Shown here: positions 1 to 9,777 of the stretch, piece by piece
Position numbering within the stretch: the stretch's first letter is position 1
How the letters are laid out: each line of letters begins with the position of its first letter
Source: Flavobacterium sp.
GTDB lineage: Bacteria > Bacteroidota > Bacteroidia > Flavobacteriales > Flavobacteriaceae
Assembly (NCBI GenBank): GCA_030153045.1
Contig: JASLID010000072.1
Location: forward strand, 1 to 57,705
DNA length: 57,705 bases
Direction of reading: 5' to 3'
Translations under genes and position numbers: made by a program
Notes under the pieces: generated by a model
What the model saw: only the letters and a program-made list of their open reading frames with translations
Database searches by the model: none
What the model was told of the DNA's origin: nothing

Positions 1-2018
1 GTGGAGCAACGGCTAGCGATACTTGTTCTAATGTAACTTGGTCTAATTCATCAACTACATTGAGCGATTTATGTGGAGCCACTGGATCAGCAACGGTAAC
101 TTTTACAGCTACTGACGATTGTGGTAACGATAGCACTTCTTCTGCGACTTTCACCATCATCGATTCTACTGACCCTGTACTTTCTGCTCAAGCAGCAAAT
201 TTAACTGTTGAGTGTGACGGAAATGGAAACACCGCTCAATTGAATGCGTGGTTAGAAAGCAACGGTGGAGCTGCGGCTTCTGATGCCTGTTCTAATGTAA
301 CTTGGTCTCACGACTTCTCTTCTTTAAGCGATTTATGCGGTGCCACTGGTTCAGCAACTGTAACATTTACTGCTACTGACGATTGTGGTAACGATAGTAC
401 TTCTTCTGCAACTTTCACTATTATCGATTCTACTGAACCAGCTATAAGTATTGTTGCGGTAGACAAAACCGTAGAATGTGATGGAAATGGAAACGTAGCG
501 GAACTAAACGAATGGTTAGCGAGCAATGGTGGAGCTTCGGCTTCTGATACTTGTTCTAATGTGACTTGGTCAAATAACTTCCAATCATTAAGCGATTTGT
601 GTGGAGCTACCGGATCAGCTACTGTAACTTTTACTGCTACTGACGATTGTGGTAACGATAGTACTTCTTCTGCGACTTTCACTATCATCGATTCTACTGA
701 ACCTGCTATAAGTATTGTAGCGGTAAACAAAACCGTAGAATGTGATGGTCAAGGAAACGTAGCAGAATTGAATGCATGGTTAGAGAGCAATGGTGGCGCT
801 TCAGCTTCTGATACTTGTTCTAACGTGACTTGGTCAAATAATTTTGAATCATTAAGCGATTTGTGTGGAGCCACTGGATCAGCGACTGTAACATTTACTG
901 CTACTGATGATTGTGGTAACAATAGTACTTCTTCTGCGACTTTCACTATCATAGATTCTACTGAACCAGCTATAAGTATTGTAGCGGTAGACAAAACCGT
1001 AGAATGTGACGGAAATGGAAACGTAGCGGAATTGAACGAATGGTTAGCGAGCAACGGTGGCGCTTCGGCTTCTGATACTTGTTCTAACGTGACTTGGTCA
1101 AATAACTTCCAATCATTAAGCGATTTATGCGGAGCCACTGGTTCAGCTACAGTAACTTTTACTGCTACTGACGATTGTGGTAACGATAGTACTTCTTCTG
1201 CGACTTTCACCATCATAGATTCTGTTGGACCAACACCAAATATTCCAATTGATGAAGTAATAAACATTAATTGTGGAGATGTTGCTTCTCTTCCGGAAAT
1301 TACATTTAGTGATCAGTGTTCTCCAAATGTAACTGTTGAATTTACTGAAACAAGAACTGATAACCCTCCATATGAATATGTAATAGTTAGACATTGGATA
1401 GTTACAGATGGTTGTGGAAATATTCGTGAATTTAGACAAACAATTAATGTAACTATAGATGAACCATTCACTTATGTTAATGCCTCATTATGTAAAGGAG
1501 AGTTACCAGTAGATTTATTCTCTTTCCTTGATGCCAATATAGAGACAAACGGAACTTGGTTAGACGTAAATAATTCAGGTGGATTAACCGGAAGTATATT
1601 AGACCCAAGCGGCATACCTTCTGGATTCTATAAATACAGATACACTATTCCTGATGGAGCTTGTCCACGTGTAATTGAAGTTTACATGACTATTGATGAT
1701 GATTGTGTAGTATTACCTTGTAGCATTTCTGACTTAGCTATTTCAAAAGTAGTTACTCCAAATAATGATGGACATAATGACTTTTTTGAAATTGGAGGTA
1801 TTGAAGAATGTGGGTTTATTTATGATGTGAAAATGTTTAACCGATGGGGAGCATTAGTATATGAAAATCAAAATTATCAAAATAACTGGGATGGAAAATC
1901 AGTTGGAGCAGTTTCCAGCAGTAACCTTCCAGCGGGAACCTACTACTATATTGTAAATATTCTAAATAGTGGTTTTGATGTATTTCAAGGATATATTTAT
2001 TTAGGAACTAAAAACTAA
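1..2018 (+). CDS. Giant repetitive adhesin-like protein, T9SS type B C-terminal domain (5'-truncated by window)
   Basis: The frame is open from the first bases, so the true start lies outside the window; the TTG at 60 is just a leucine codon in a repeat. Some 670 C-terminal residues are visible. Bases 1 to about 1227 encode tandem 88-residue HYR/Ig-like units rich in Thr, Ser, Asp and paired Cys (TVECDGNGN, DDCGND). One more such domain follows (about 1240-1470), then a spacer. The last 95 or so residues (VVTPNNDGHND, FNRWG, GTYYYIV) are a gliding-motility-associated, type B sorting domain. Family knowledge: such proteins are exported by T9SS and held at the cell surface, as SprB is. A SprF-like gene 6 bp downstream and an OmpA gene after it fit a dedicated export and anchoring operon. 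The exact ligand or role (adhesion, gliding) cannot be told from this piece. Confidence 0.9.
   Translation, partial: GATASDTCSNVTWSNSSTTLSDLCGATGSATVTFTATDDCGNDSTSSATFTIIDSTDPVLSAQAANLTVECDGNGNTAQLNAWLESNGGAAASDACSNVTWSHDFSSLSDLCGATGSATVTFTATDDCGNDSTSSATFTIIDSTEPAISIVAVDKTVECDGNGNVAELNEWLASNGGASASDTCSNVTWSNNFQSLSDLCGATGSATVTFTATDDCGNDSTSSATFTIIDSTEPAISIVAVNKTVECDGQGNVAELNAWLESNGGASASDTCSNVTWSNNFESLSDLCGATGSATVTFTATDDCGNNSTSSATFTIIDSTEPAISIVAVDKTVECDGNGNVAELNEWLASNGGASASDTCSNVTWSNNFQSLSDLCGATGSATVTFTATDDCGNDSTSSATFTIIDSVGPTPNIPIDEVININCGDVASLPEITFSDQCSPNVTVEFTETRTDNPPYEYVIVRHWIVTDGCGNIREFRQTINVTIDEPFTYVNASLCKGELPVDLFSFLDANIETNGTWLDVNNSGGLTGSILDPSGIPSGFYKYRYTIPDGACPRVIEVYMTIDDDCVVLPCSISDLAISKVVTPNNDGHNDFFEIGGIEECGFIYDVKMFNRWGALVYENQNYQNNWDGKSVGAVSSSNLPAGTYYYIVNILNSGFDVFQGYIYLGTKN
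3..1227 (+). repeat. 264-bp in-frame tandem repeats (88 aa), five visible periods
   Basis: The codons for Asp-Asp-Cys-Gly-Asn recur with the second Asp at 117, 381, 645, 909 and 1173, exactly 264 bp apart each time. The units are nearly identical in DNA and protein. The unit covering about 436-699 and the one covering about 964-1227 are identical in protein sequence, with a slightly different unit (VNKTVECDGQGN) between them. The array continues beyond the left edge. Confidence 0.95.
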
Positions 2019-2024
2019 ACGATT

Positions 2025-2942
2025 ATGAAAAATATATTTAAAACAATCATTATAATTATAGGTGTGTTTAGTGCAAATGCACAACAAACACCTCAGTTTA
2101 CACAATATATGTACAATACTATATCAGTAAACCCTGGTTACGCAGGAAGTCGTGAAGCATTGACCATTGTTGGTTTACATAGAAGTCAATGGGTAGGTAT
2201 TGATAATGGCCCAACCACTCAAACCCTTTCAGTACATTCTCCTTTGAGAAATGAAAAAATTGGGGTCGGATTTTCATTCATCAATGATCGATTAGGCTAT
2301 GAAAATTTCAATTACTTATATGCTGATTTTGCTTACACCATCAATGTAACCGAAAATACAAAATTAGCATTTGGGGTTAAGGGAGGTTTTAGCTACTACA
2401 GTATTGATGAAGTTCTTTTTGATAATCCAGAAGTTTATAATGACCCTTATTTTCAAGAAAAACTGAATCGCTGGACACCAAATATTGGAGCTGGTTTGTA
2501 TATGCATCAACCAAGATGGTATGTGGGAGTTTCATCTCCAAAACTGGTAGAAAACGATTACAATAAAGTAGGTAATTATGTCGCTCTTGAACAATCGCAC
2601 TTTTACACCATTGCTGGATATGTTTTCGATTTAAATAAAAGCGGAAGTATAAAAATGAGACCAACCGCGTTAGCAAAATTAACCAAAGGTTCACCGCTTT
2701 CATTTGATGGAACTTTATCATTCTTGTTTAATGAAAGACTTTGGTTAGGTGGTTCTTACAGAGTAGATGATTCTGTTGGTGCTTTAGCCGATTTTCAAAT
2801 TACAAAACAATTGCGAATAGGATACGCCTACGATTATCCAATATCAGATATAAGACCGTATACTTCGGGATCACATGAAATTATGATCATGTTCGATTTC
2901 AAATTCGACAAATCAAAATACAAATCACCACGTTATTTCTAA
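2025..2942 (+). CDS. PorP/SprF family type IX secretion system membrane protein
   Basis: 305 residues with a signal peptide (about 1-19, ending SANA before QQTPQF). The N-terminal PQFTQYMYN and NPGYAGSRE motifs and the aromatic, glycine-rich beta-strand pattern to the C-terminus are typical of PorP/SprF outer-membrane proteins. Family knowledge: SprF-type members are needed to secrete or attach specific type B domain adhesins. The gene begins 6 bp after the adhesin stop and is followed 17 bp later by the OmpA gene, so co-transcription is likely. Inference: this copy is dedicated to the adhesin upstream. Confidence 0.9.
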   Translation: MKNIFKTIIIIIGVFSANAQQTPQFTQYMYNTISVNPGYAGSREALTIVGLHRSQWVGIDNGPTTQTLSVHSPLRNEKIGVGFSFINDRLGYENFNYLYADFAYTINVTENTKLAFGVKGGFSYYSIDEVLFDNPEVYNDPYFQEKLNRWTPNIGAGLYMHQPRWYVGVSSPKLVENDYNKVGNYVALEQSHFYTIAGYVFDLNKSGSIKMRPTALAKLTKGSPLSFDGTLSFLFNERLWLGGSYRVDDSVGALADFQITKQLRIGYAYDYPISDIRPYTSGSHEIMIMFDFKFDKSKYKSPRYF

Positions 2943-2959
2943 ACTAAAATGACTGAATT

Positions 2960-4903
2960 ATGAAAAAAAATTTAAAATATATACTGATATCTGTTATCCT
3001 TTTAGGTATTATTCCTTCAGCTTCAGCTCAATTTGGAAAACAGAAAAGAGCAGATGCTTTGTACAATAGCTTCTCCTATGTCAAAGCAATAGATGTTTAT
3101 AAAGAAATGCTAGCCAATAACTATAATGCCGAATTTGCAAAACGCCGTTTGGGAGATAGTTATTCTATGCTACGTGATCCAGAAAATGCAGCAATTTATT
3201 ATGCTGATGCTGTAAAACAACCTAATATTGATCCAGAGTATTACTTAAAATATGCGATGGCTCTTAGAGCTTTAAAAAAATATGATGAATCTGAAGTTTG
3301 GATAAATAAATATAAAGAAACGGGTGTTGTCGATTCTAGAATTCAAAAAATATTAGAAGACAAAAACTTTATTACCAATATTTACGGTCTTAAGCAACAA
3401 TATTTTTCTAAAACCGTACCTTTTAATTCTGAGTTGAGTGATTTTGGAGCAATTGAGCAAAATAAAATCATCACTTTTGCTTCAACTAGAGATAAAGGTG
3501 TGGGTATAAAACGTACTTATTCATGGAATCAGCAACCTTTCCTTGATCTATATGAGGTGAAAAGAGATGGAGAAAAACTATCGGAAGCTGGTAAAGTAAA
3601 AGGAGATGTTAATACAAGATTTCATGAAGGGCAAATATCTGTTTCGAAAGATGGTAAAACGATGTTTTTTACCCGAAACAATTATAATGGAAAGAAAAAA
3701 GCTACTGATACTGAAGGAACTAATAATTTAAAGATTTATCGTGCAACTCTGGATTCCGACAATAAATGGACAAACATTACTGAACTCCCTTTTAATAACA
3801 ACAATTATTCTGTTGGACACCCTAGCTTAAGTGCTGATGGAAAAATTTTATATTTTGCTTCAGATATGCCTGGAGGAAAAGGAAAATCAGATTTATATAA
3901 AGTAAATGTAAATGGCGATTCATATGGTACTCCAGAAAATTTAGGAAACAAAATTAATACTGAAGGAAATGAACTCTTCCCATTTGTTCACAACGATGGA
4001 AACTTGTTTTTCTCTTCCGATGGTTTGCAAGGTTTAGGTCAATTAGACATCTTTACAACCGTTCTTGATGATAAAGGTAATATTCAGGAAATTATAAATT
4101 TAGGAGTTCCTGTTAATTCAAATATGGATGATTTTTCATTCTTCTTAAGTGATTCAGGCGAAACTGGTTTTATATCTTCTAATCGCGAAGGCGGTATGGG
4201 TGACGATGATATTTATGGGTTTGACAAGGTTCCTCTTTTTTCTATAAAAGGAAAAGTAAGCGATGCTATAAACAAATTACCTATTAAAGATGCTAAAATT
4301 ATTATTAAAGATGCAGCTGGAAATCAAATTGCCGATTTAATAACTGATGAAGATGGAAATTATAGCATAGTTGCTGATAGAGAAACTACTTATACAGTGG
4401 AAGCATCTCATCATAAATACCAACCTGAACCATCAAAAATTGCCGACACAAGAAATTCAAAAGGAAAAACTTCAGTAACTGTTGATTTTGAATTAGACCC
4501 TGTTCAGGATGTTGATGTTCTTGCTGGTGTAAACATTGAAAATATTTATTTCGATTTTGATAAGCAAAACATACGTGATGATGCCGCTACAGAATTAGAA
4601 AAAGTAGCTAATTTAATGCTTGTTACCTATCCTACCATGGCAATTGAAATTGAATCACATACTGATAGCCGAGGAAGTTTTAAATACAATGAAGCTTTAG
4701 GTTATCGAAGAGCAAATTCAACTTATGCCTATTTAATTTCAAGAGGAGTAAATCCTAGTAGAATTAAAAAATATGAAGGATATGGAGAGTACAATTTAGT
4801 TAACGACTGTAAAGATGGTGCTGACTGTTCAGAACAAGCACACCAATTAAACAGACGCTCCACATTTAAAGTATTAAGAATGGAACAACTTGCAGAAAAA
4901 TAA
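2960..4903 (+). CDS. OmpA family protein with TPR, PD40 propeller and carboxypeptidase-regulatory-like domains
   Basis: 647 residues. A signal peptide (1-23, ending SASA) is followed by TPR-like helices (about 30-130), a WD40-like/PD40 beta-propeller (about 150-425, with repeats such as HPSLSADGKILYFASD), a carboxypeptidase-regulatory-like beta-sandwich (about 428-505) and an OmpA peptidoglycan-binding domain (about 530-645; IYFDFDK, ESHTDSRG, NRRSTFKV). This architecture resembles PorE/SprE-associated OmpA proteins that tie T9SS or gliding parts to the cell wall. It is the last gene of the adhesin-SprF-OmpA unit and is followed by a hairpin terminator. Inference: it anchors the adhesin/SprF complex to peptidoglycan. 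Confidence 0.88.
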   Translation: MKKNLKYILISVILLGIIPSASAQFGKQKRADALYNSFSYVKAIDVYKEMLANNYNAEFAKRRLGDSYSMLRDPENAAIYYADAVKQPNIDPEYYLKYAMALRALKKYDESEVWINKYKETGVVDSRIQKILEDKNFITNIYGLKQQYFSKTVPFNSELSDFGAIEQNKIITFASTRDKGVGIKRTYSWNQQPFLDLYEVKRDGEKLSEAGKVKGDVNTRFHEGQISVSKDGKTMFFTRNNYNGKKKATDTEGTNNLKIYRATLDSDNKWTNITELPFNNNNYSVGHPSLSADGKILYFASDMPGGKGKSDLYKVNVNGDSYGTPENLGNKINTEGNELFPFVHNDGNLFFSSDGLQGLGQLDIFTTVLDDKGNIQEIINLGVPVNSNMDDFSFFLSDSGETGFISSNREGGMGDDDIYGFDKVPLFSIKGKVSDAINKLPIKDAKIIIKDAAGNQIADLITDEDGNYSIVADRETTYTVEASHHKYQPEPSKIADTRNSKGKTSVTVDFELDPVQDVDVLAGVNIENIYFDFDKQNIRDDAATELEKVANLMLVTYPTMAIEIESHTDSRGSFKYNEALGYRRANSTYAYLISRGVNPSRIKKYEGYGEYNLVNDCKDGADCSEQAHQLNRRSTFKVLRMEQLAEK

Positions 4904-4963
4904 AATCCTAATAAGAGTTTAAATCTGCATATAGATTAATAAAGATTTCTTCTAGTTTTTTTT

Positions 4964-5005
4964 GAAAAAAAGACCTTGTAGCTGAAAAGTTGCAAGGTCT
5001 TTTTA
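4964..5005. terminator. Bidirectional terminator between OmpA gene and hybrid kinase gene
   Basis: A stem of AGACCTTG (4971-4978) with CAAGGTCT (4993-5000) has an A-run before it and a T-run after it. It lies between convergent genes and can serve both. Confidence 0.75.
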
Positions 5006-5026
5006 TTTATTATAAAACAATCCAAT

Positions 5027-7213
5027 TTAGCTTGTCAAGTCTACAATTAAATCATGTAAAATTTTTGATTCAAAGGGTTTAACAATTACACCATTCATTC
5101 CTGAAGAAACTGCATGACCATTAATTTCTTGCTTATCAAAAGCAGTTAGGGCTAAAATTGGTGTGGGAATTCCAATTTCACGAATTATTTTAGAAGTCTC
5201 AAACCCGTTTATTTTAGGCATATTGATGTCCATTAATATAATATCGAATTTTTCGCTTTTTAAGCATTCAATAGCATCATAACCATTATTGACGACAGCA
5301 GTTGAAAACCCAAAATTGTCTAAAGTCTTCTTTGTCACAATTTGATTAATTTCATTGTCTTCAACAATAAGGACCTTTAATCCTTGTTTATGACTTTTTA
5401 CATTGATTGAATTAATAGGATTTTCAATGTCTTGGTATTCAAATTTAAGGGCAAAACTAATTTTAGTTCCTTTATTTTCTTCACTTTCTAGACAAATTTC
5501 TCCTCCAAAAAGTTGGATTAATTTCTTTACAATCGGCAATCCTAAACCAGTTCCTTGATAATCATCTTCTCTGCGCTCGATTTGCACAAATTTTTCAAAA
5601 ACTTTTTCATGGTCATCTTTAGAAATTCCAATACCGTTATCGCTAACCTCAAAAAATAATTCACAAAAATCAGTTTCTCTATTTGTTACATCAACTTTTA
5701 TATTTACCTGACCTTTCTCAGTAAATTTAAGTGAGTTGCTTATTAAATTCATGAAAATTTGAGACAACCTTACTTTGTCCCCAATGATATATATTGGAAT
5801 TTTTGGATCAATTTCTAAATTTATTTGATTGTTATTTTTTGATGCTAAAAATTGTAGACTGTCAATTATGGAAACCAACTCATCTTTCAATTTAAATGGC
5901 GTGTTTTCAAGGACAATTTTTTTCTCTGAAATTTTATAAATCTGAAGAATATCATTAACAAGCGATAATAAATATTTTGCAGAAAACTTTAATGATTTTA
6001 TGTACTGACTGTCTTTGAGTTCAGGATGTTCTTCAGCAATTAAATCTGTAATACCTACAACTCCATAAAGAGGAGTTCTTAATTCGTGTGTTATTGTTGA
6101 AACAAATTGAGATTTAAGGCTTGTGGCTTCTTCTGCTTTTTCTTTGGCAAATTGGAGTTCAATATTAGCTAACCTTAATGCTTGGTTATTTCTTTTCTTT
6201 AGCTTGTTGTTTTTAAATAAAGTAAAAATATAGCCCAGCAAAATGATACAAATTATGACAAACAAAAACACAATTACTTGCGTTTTTTGCAAGCTTTTTG
6301 ACTTTTGCAATTTTTCATTTTCAATAAAACTTATTTGTCTTTTATATTCATCAATTTCAATTTTATCTTGATAGCTTTTAGCATTTTCAGTCCTTTCTGC
6401 ATTGTATATTTTATTCTCAAGATTATTGTATAAATCTAAATAGTGATAAGCCAGTTCAAAATTTTTATTTTTATGATAGTGTCTTGAAAAATCATTATAA
6501 ACTTCGGCTAAATAAGAATCTAACAGATTTGTTTTATCATGCTCACCATAAGATATTGCTTTATTAAAATGAGCTTCGGCCTTATCATTTTGATTAAGAT
6601 GACTATAATAACTACCATATTGTGAATTGATAGTCAGGTTTGCTTCATCTTCATTTTGTCTAGAAATATATTGACTTGCTTTTATTAAAAATGGATACCC
6701 ATCTTTAAATTTGCCCTTACCAAAATAAGCTCCGGAAATATTTAATGCATTATATGCTATTTGAATAGAGTCTTTCGTTTTTTCAGTATAAACTAATCCC
6801 TTCTTATAGTAATCAATTCCTTTGTTAAAATCAACATCATGGTAAGTATATACACTTCCTAAATTATTGTAAATCCAATCTTTAAGTGTGTCATTCTCTG
6901 CAAGGTTAGCGTGATAAAGTGCCTTATTGTAGTAGGAAATGGCTTGTTTAGCGTCTGAAAATTCTAAAAAATTAGAAGCTATAACATTGTAAGTTTTCGC
7001 TAATAATACGTTATCATTAATTAAATTAGCTTCGGACAAAACTTCTTGTGAAAGCTTCAAAGATTTATTGCAATCTAAATCAGATAAAGCCTTTCGGGCT
7101 TCAACAATTTTGGCTTGGAGTTCTTTGCGACTAATTTCTTTTTTTTGAGAAATCCCAAATTGAAAAGAAAGCAATGCTATTAAAATATAAATTCTGTTAA
7201 CAGCTCTATTCAT
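5027..7213 (-). CDS. Hybrid sensor histidine kinase/response regulator with periplasmic TPR domain
   Basis: 728 residues. The order is a signal sequence (about 1-22), TPR repeats (about 35-280) with a short coiled coil, one membrane helix (about 310-332), a HisKA dimerisation domain (H-box THELRTP), an HATPase_c domain (N-box NLISNSLKF, G1 DNGIGI, G2 GTGLGLPIV) and a C-terminal receiver (acidic pair in VEDNEINQ, phospho-Asp in LMDINMP, Lys in VKPF). Family knowledge: ligand sensing by extracytoplasmic TPRs, autophosphorylation on His, intramolecular transfer to Asp. There is no DNA-binding output domain and no response-regulator gene beside it, so its phosphotransfer partner must be elsewhere. 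Only one adjacent gene (ettA) shares its strand, and a terminator separates them. Confidence 0.92.
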   Translation of the reverse strand: MNRAVNRIYILIALLSFQFGISQKKEISRKELQAKIVEARKALSDLDCNKSLKLSQEVLSEANLINDNVLLAKTYNVIASNFLEFSDAKQAISYYNKALYHANLAENDTLKDWIYNNLGSVYTYHDVDFNKGIDYYKKGLVYTEKTKDSIQIAYNALNISGAYFGKGKFKDGYPFLIKASQYISRQNEDEANLTINSQYGSYYSHLNQNDKAEAHFNKAISYGEHDKTNLLDSYLAEVYNDFSRHYHKNKNFELAYHYLDLYNNLENKIYNAERTENAKSYQDKIEIDEYKRQISFIENEKLQKSKSLQKTQVIVFLFVIICIILLGYIFTLFKNNKLKKRNNQALRLANIELQFAKEKAEEATSLKSQFVSTITHELRTPLYGVVGITDLIAEEHPELKDSQYIKSLKFSAKYLLSLVNDILQIYKISEKKIVLENTPFKLKDELVSIIDSLQFLASKNNNQINLEIDPKIPIYIIGDKVRLSQIFMNLISNSLKFTEKGQVNIKVDVTNRETDFCELFFEVSDNGIGISKDDHEKVFEKFVQIERREDDYQGTGLGLPIVKKLIQLFGGEICLESEENKGTKISFALKFEYQDIENPINSINVKSHKQGLKVLIVEDNEINQIVTKKTLDNFGFSTAVVNNGYDAIECLKSEKFDIILMDINMPKINGFETSKIIREIGIPTPILALTAFDKQEINGHAVSSGMNGVIVKPFESKILHDLIVDLTS

Positions 7214-7300
7214 AAATTCTATAAATCGGAAGAGGAATTTTTATATGCCTCCAAAAATACATTAAAAAATATTACAAACATATAACAATCAGGTATTTAT

Positions 7301-7328
7301 AAAAAAAAAGCGACCAAATGGTCGCTTT
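7301..7328 (-). terminator. Terminator of ettA
   Basis: AAAGCGACCA (7307-7316) pairs with TGGTCGCTTT (7319-7328) around a 2-nt loop. Read on the minus strand, it is followed by a run of T, directly after the ettA stop codon. Confidence 0.8.
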
Positions 7329-7331
7329 AAA

Positions 7332-9023
7332 TTAACTTCTAATTAATTTTTTATATTTAAGTCTTGTTGGAGCAACATCACCCAAACGTTTCTTACGGTT
7401 TTCTTCATAATCAGAGAAACCACCTTCGAAGAAATACACTTGAGAATCTCCTTCAAAAGCTAAAATGTGCGTACAAATTCTATCTAAGAACCATCTGTCG
7501 TGCGAAATAACTACAGCACAACCGGCAAAGTTCTCCAAACCTTCTTCTAATGCACGAAGTGTGTTGATATCCAAGTCATTCGTTGGCTCATCTAATAATA
7601 ATACGTTTCCTTCTTCTTTCAAAGTCATGGCTAAGTGCAAACGGTTACGCTCACCTCCAGAAAGTGTATTTACTTTTTTGTTTTGGTCGCTTCCGCCAAA
7701 GTTAAAACGAGACAAATAGGCTCTTGAATTTACCTGACGTCCTCCCATCATAATTAACTCTTGTCCATCACAGAAGTTTTCCCAAATAGATTTATTTGGA
7801 TCGATGTTAGAATGCGATTGGTCAACATAAGCAATTTTTACTGTTTCACCCGTTGTAAACTCACCACCATCTGGCTTCAATTCATCCATAATCATTTTGA
7901 AAATCGTTGTTTTACCAGCACCATTTGGCCCAATAATTCCAACAATTCCGGCTTGTGGTAACGTAAAATTCAAATCATCATACAACAATTTTTCACCATA
8001 AGCTTTCGCTACATGATTCGCATTGATGACATTCGTTCCCAAACGCGGACCATTAGGAATGTAGATTTCTAATTTCTCGTCTAATTCTTTTTGATCTTCG
8101 TTTAATAACTTATCGTAGTTCTGCAAACGTGCTTTTTGTTTTGTCTGACGGCCTTTGGCTCCTTGACGAACCCAGTCCAACTCACGTTCCAAAGTTTTTC
8201 TTCTTTTCGAAGCTACTTTTTCTTCCAGTGCCATACGGCTTGATTTTTGATCTAACCAAGAAGAGTAATTCCCTTTCCATGGAATACCTTCTCCTCTATC
8301 CAATTCTAAAATCCAACCTGCTACATTATCTAAGAAATATCTATCGTGCGTTACTGCAATTACAGTTCCTGCATATTGTGCTAAATGTTGCTCTAACCAA
8401 AGAACTGATTCAGCATCCAAGTGGTTGGTAGGCTCATCCAAAAGCAATACATCAGGTTGTTGCAACAACAAACGACATAATGCTACGCGACGTTTTTCAC
8501 CACCCGAAAGTACATTAATTGGTGTATCTGCTTCGGGAGTACGTAAAGCATCCATCGCGATTTCTAATTTAGTATCAATTTCCCAAGCACCTGAAGCATC
8601 GATTTTATCTTGTAATGCTGCTTGACGATCCATTAGCTTGTCCATTTTATCGGCATCTTCATACACTTCTGGCAAACCAAACATATCGTTGATTTTATTG
8701 AACTCATCTAAAAGTGCCATCGTTTCAGCTACACCTTCGCGAACAATTTCGATAACTGTTTTAGTTTCATCTAATTGTGGTTCCTGCTCTAAATAACCAA
8801 CAGTATACCCTGGTGCAAAAACCACATCACCTTGGTAGTTTTTATCAACACCGGCAATAATTTTTAATAATGATGATTTACCAGAACCGTTTAAACCTAA
8901 AATACCAATTTTAGCACCGTAGAAAAAACTTAGGTAAATATTTTTTAATACTTGTTTATCACTTCCCTGATACGATTTGCTCAATTTTGACATTGAGAAA
9001 ATCACTTTCTTATCGTCTGACAT
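7332..9023 (-). CDS. ettA: Energy-dependent translational throttle protein EttA (ABC-F ATPase)
   Basis: 563 residues, close to the length of E. coli EttA (555). Two ABC domains are in one chain with no membrane segment: Walker A GLNGSGKSS (about 43-51), signature LSGGEKRR, Walker B LLLDEPTNHLD; then a second GPNGAGKTT, LSGGERNRL and LLLDEPTNDLD. Between them lies a charged linker that binds the ribosomal P-site tRNA in this family. Known role: it binds the ribosomal E site and gates the first elongation step according to the ATP/ADP ratio. The EttA-specific GYLEQEPQLD stretch favours this subfamily over other ABC-F proteins. It is a stand-alone gene with its own terminator. Confidence 0.93.
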   Translation of the reverse strand: MSDDKKVIFSMSKLSKSYQGSDKQVLKNIYLSFFYGAKIGILGLNGSGKSSLLKIIAGVDKNYQGDVVFAPGYTVGYLEQEPQLDETKTVIEIVREGVAETMALLDEFNKINDMFGLPEVYEDADKMDKLMDRQAALQDKIDASGAWEIDTKLEIAMDALRTPEADTPINVLSGGEKRRVALCRLLLQQPDVLLLDEPTNHLDAESVLWLEQHLAQYAGTVIAVTHDRYFLDNVAGWILELDRGEGIPWKGNYSSWLDQKSSRMALEEKVASKRRKTLERELDWVRQGAKGRQTKQKARLQNYDKLLNEDQKELDEKLEIYIPNGPRLGTNVINANHVAKAYGEKLLYDDLNFTLPQAGIVGIIGPNGAGKTTIFKMIMDELKPDGGEFTTGETVKIAYVDQSHSNIDPNKSIWENFCDGQELIMMGGRQVNSRAYLSRFNFGGSDQNKKVNTLSGGERNRLHLAMTLKEEGNVLLLDEPTNDLDINTLRALEEGLENFAGCAVVISHDRWFLDRICTHILAFEGDSQVYFFEGGFSDYEENRKKRLGDVAPTRLKYKKLIRS

Positions 9024-9307
9024 AAAATATACGTTTTGAATTTATTGTTTGTTATAAAAACGGATACAAATGTACGCAAAGACAGTTTACTTTCTTATGT
9101 AAAATCTGAAAAAAAATACCATAAATGGTATGTTATACATTGCTAAAAGAAAGCCAATTATCTTTCTTTTTAAAAGATAAACACCTAAATTTGTGTGGGT
9201 TAAGTTGATTTTTTGAAATTTTAGACATAAAAAAATAAAGAACCAACAAATTGGAAAGAATATAAATATTAAGTTATGACAACAACAATTGATTAAAAAA
9301 TTCAATC

Positions 9308-9505
9308 ATGAAACATTATCTATTTATGACAGGTCTTTTTCTAGCAGTCTTTTGGGCCGCTGGATATTTCATTTATGATTTTGGTGGTAGTTTTCATTTG
9401 TTACTTGTTGTGTCAGTGGTGCTTTTATCGTACCGATTTCTTGTCATGAAAAAATTTTTCGGACACCACAAACATCACAAACACAACAAACACACACATG
9501 CATGA
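9308..9505 (+). CDS. Small membrane protein with His-rich tail (lmo0937-like)
   Basis: 65 residues: two closely spaced hydrophobic segments (about 5-23 and 28-46) around a GGSFHLLLV motif, then a His/Lys-rich tail (HHKHHKHNKHTHA). The hydrophobic part resembles the tiny lmo0937 family of two-helix membrane proteins, but those usually lack such a tail. The tail could bind metal, which is a guess. A TAAATTTG box is at 9186-9193, more than 100 bp upstream, without a clear -33 element. The ribosome-binding site is not obvious. It may be real, but it is short and unsupported by neighbours. Confidence 0.55.
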   Translation: MKHYLFMTGLFLAVFWAAGYFIYDFGGSFHLLLVVSVVLLSYRFLVMKKFFGHHKHHKHNKHTHA

Positions 9506-9642
9506 AAAAAACTACTTTTAGAACTTTGTAAAAATACTGGAATCCATTTGACATTTTTTCCAGAGATTTTAGAAAATATTGAGCAGAAACCATGAAAAGT
9601 TAGTATTATTTTTTTTTAAATTTCAAATCTTATCTCAATAAA

Positions 9643-9677
9643 GAGTCGCTAAAAAATAATTTTGGCGGCTTTTTTTA
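9643..9677 (+). terminator. Probable terminator hairpin
   Basis: AGTCGCTA pairs with TGGCGGCT (two G-U pairs) across an A/T-rich loop, followed by seven or more T. It lies 140 bp after the small membrane protein gene. The DNA between that gene and this hairpin shows no other feature. Confidence 0.55.
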
Positions 9678-9777
9678 TAAACTTTATAAGCTGTTACAAG
9701 CTATTTCTTTTTAAGACGCAAGCATTGTTGGAAAATTCCTATTTTTACAACACAAAATTTGTTTCCTTATTATCAAT

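Noticed and set aside
3..1227. Tandem repeats as a CRISPR array
   Set aside because: The 264-bp period is in frame and encodes protein domains; there are no short repeats with unique spacers.
308..1267. Two long minus-strand open frames (308-730 and 749-1267) within the repeat array
   Set aside because: They are antisense shadows of the 264-bp repeats. The plus-strand frame continues through the array into a recognisable sorting domain, and the minus frames have no family match.
7465..8625. Plus-strand frames across the ettA gene
   Set aside because: Antisense to a complete ABC-F gene with all motifs in place; no support for coding.
9087..9305. Minus-strand frame of 72 codons between ettA and the small membrane protein
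   Set aside because: Low-complexity hydrophobic content (Phe, Cys, Ile) from AT-rich DNA, no motif, and it would overlap the probable promoter region of the plus-strand gene.
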